Source: Variovorax saccharolyticus
GTDB taxonomy: Bacteria; Pseudomonadota; Gammaproteobacteria; Burkholderiales; Burkholderiaceae_C
Direction of reading: 5' to 3'
Length of the DNA stretch: 64,000 bases
NCBI RefSeq assembly: GCF_030316765.1
Contig: NZ_JASZYT010000010.1
Coordinates: 186,001 to 250,000 of the forward strand
Positions 62,956-64,000 of the stretch are shown piece by piece; position 1 is the first letter of the stretch, and the number at the start of each line of letters is the position of its first letter. The notes under the pieces are model-generated. The model was not told where the DNA came from. It worked only from the letters and a program-made list of their open reading frames with translations, and did not search any database. Both the position numbers and the translations under genes were made by a program.

Positions 62956-63288
62956 ATGAGCAAGTTTCTCGCCATCCTGATCACCGGCCTGGCCGCGGCA
63001 GGCGCCTACGCCCAGAACCCGCCGGGAACCTCGTCGCAGGAGCAGGTCATCACCAACTCCAAGCCCCAGGAGCGCGCCCAGGACAAGGCCAACGCGCGGC
63101 CGCAGGGCGAGGTCAGGAAGATCGGCGGCGACGAGGTCAACTCGCCCCTGAACGACAACATCGGTTCGGGCAAGGCGGCCGCCGCCGGCCAGGCCCGCGC
63201 CAACGCCCGTGAGGCCGGCAACCCCGGCACGGCGCCGGGCCAGTACCCCGCGCCGCCCAACACGCCCGGCATGCCGGCCGCCAAGTAG
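62956..63288 (+). CDS. Small exported protein B of the box regulon
   Basis: A 110-residue exported protein (signal to about AYAQ, residue 21), paralogous to the one at 44250-44573: both share QNPxGTSSQEQVIT, SKPQ, ARPQG and AAAAGQARA. The mature part is hydrophilic and disorder-prone and ends PNTPGMPAAK. AAGGAG precedes ATG 62956. It stands alone under box promoter 9, at the opposite end of the regulon from its paralogue. Confidence 0.7.
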   Translation: MSKFLAILITGLAAAGAYAQNPPGTSSQEQVITNSKPQERAQDKANARPQGEVRKIGGDEVNSPLNDNIGSGKAAAAGQARANAREAGNPGTAPGQYPAPPNTPGMPAAK

Positions 63289-63324
63289 CGCCTTCGGCAG
63301 CTGCGGGCAGGTACGTGCCCCGCC

Positions 63325-64000
63325 TCAGCCTCGACGCTCCCTGAAGAAGGCCGGGGTCTGGCCGGTCCACTTCCTGAAGGCCTTGCGAAAGTTCGAGGTA
63401 TCGGCGAAGCCGCTGCGCTCGGCGATCTTGTCCACCGACAGCTCCGTTCGCTCCAGCAGCTCGACGGCCAGGCGCTTGCGCACGCCGTCGATGATGTCCT
63501 GGTAGCTGGTGCCGGCATCGGCCAGGCGGCGATGCAGCGTCCGGGTCGACACGTGCAGCCGCGCGGCCATGTCTTCGGCCCGGGGCACGGCGCCGGCGCT
63601 GTTGAGGCAGGCTTCCTTGATAGACTTGACCAGCAGGTTCTCGCCGCCGATGGCCTCGAGCATGCGGCCGCAGAAGTCGGCCGAGAGGCTGGCCGTGATC
63701 GGGTTGGCGTTGGGCAGCGGGAGCGCCAGCAGGGCGGCATCGAACTGCATCTGCATGGCATCGGCCGCGAAACTCACCGGGCAATTCAGGATCTCGGGGT
63801 AGCGGGCGGCACAGGCCGGCGCGGGGTAGGGCAGGAGCATGCGCCGCGGCTGGAACGGCCGCTCGAGGATGCGCCCCATCAGGGTCACGATCGAGCTGAA
63901 CCAGAACTCGGTCGCCAGGGGGAGCAGGCGCCCGAGGTCCAGCACGTCGCGGCCCTCGAAGATCGCCACCTCGCCCTCGATGCGGAAGCTCTTCTCGAGC
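63325..64000 (-). CDS. AraC-family transcriptional regulator (N-terminus beyond the window)
   Basis: The C-terminal 225 residues or so of an AraC-type regulator with an arabinose-binding-like (OruR-type) N-terminal domain. The two helix-turn-helix units are visible as AARLHVSTRTLHRRLADAGTSYQDI and VDKIAERSGFADTSNFRKAFRKWTGQTPAFFR. The reading frame stays open to the right edge, so the start is outside. It converges on the small exported protein B gene. A link to the box regulon is not shown. Confidence 0.88.
   Translation of the reverse strand, partial: LEKSFRIEGEVAIFEGRDVLDLGRLLPLATEFWFSSIVTLMGRILERPFQPRRMLLPYPAPACAARYPEILNCPVSFAADAMQMQFDAALLALPLPNANPITASLSADFCGRMLEAIGGENLLVKSIKEACLNSAGAVPRAEDMAARLHVSTRTLHRRLADAGTSYQDIIDGVRKRLAVELLERTELSVDKIAERSGFADTSNFRKAFRKWTGQTPAFFRERRG

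Noticed and set aside
63306..63320. Another possible regulon box at GGTACGTGCC
   Set aside because: It lacks the full CACGTACGTG palindrome, the second element and a start codon at a suitable distance; it lies between two convergent genes.

Overview
The window is GC-rich, densely coded and free of rRNA, tRNA, CRISPR, insertion-sequence or phage signals. Family content (RhlE, ApaH, Dcd, a BMP-type purine ABC importer beside XdhAB, many LysR and TetR regulators) fits a Burkholderiales chromosome, most likely Comamonadaceae near Variovorax. That placement is inferred from gene content only.

Layout. 1-17.7 kb is mixed housekeeping: a YjjJ-type HipA kinase cut by the left edge, a CorC/HlyC membrane protein, a GYF_2-RDD protein, a class C serine hydrolase lipoprotein, DNA polymerase II, a tandem GNAT enzyme, an exported amidohydrolase, a DJ-1/PfpI protein, ApaH, RhlE, a YpfJ zinc peptidase and dCTP deaminase. 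17.7-39.4 kb is a purine region: guanine deaminase, two BMP-type binding proteins, adenosine deaminase coupled to a Rieske oxygenase, a nucleoside-type ABC importer, an NCS2 purine permease, a LysR regulator and XdhAB. It is interrupted by a glycosyltransferase/acyltransferase pair, a ThrE-like exporter and a LysR/MFS pair. 39.6-44.2 kb has a TetR regulator divergent from a carotenoid-oxygenase-family enzyme, plus small membrane and exported proteins.

44.2-63.3 kb is the most remarkable part. Eight perfect copies of the palindrome CACGTACGTG occur here and I noticed none elsewhere. Each is followed, toward a gene, by a second element close to GTGGCCGCCGGGAT and then, 42 or 43 nt after the palindrome, by a hexamer matching nAnnAT (a sigma70 -10). 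One palindrome serves two divergent promoters, giving nine predicted promoters. They head four single genes for small exported proteins, lipoproteins and a degenerate receiver; a seven-gene unit (arylsulfatase, Tat-exported molybdenum hydroxylase with its 2Fe-2S subunit, ba3-type oxidase, di-haem cytochrome c); a small membrane protein; a divergent pair made of an exported protein and a unit with a RoxA-like di-haem cytochrome, a DUF4331-SRPBCC fusion, a TPR protein and a tiny Tat peptide; and a small exported protein paralogous to the one at the other end. In the middle, without such a box, lie a soluble two-GAF histidine kinase and a FixJ/LuxR response regulator, the obvious candidate activator. 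My reading is a previously unrecognised FixJ-type regulon controlling a periplasmic oxidation and respiration module, possibly with feedback through the degenerate receiver. The substrate is unknown.

Smaller regulatory finds are a 10-bp perfect dyad between a LysR gene and an MFS gene, a matched operator pair between TetR and the carotenoid oxygenase, a GAGAA/TTCTC cluster upstream of yjjJ, and an intrinsic terminator separating the ABC importer from the Rieske-add pair.
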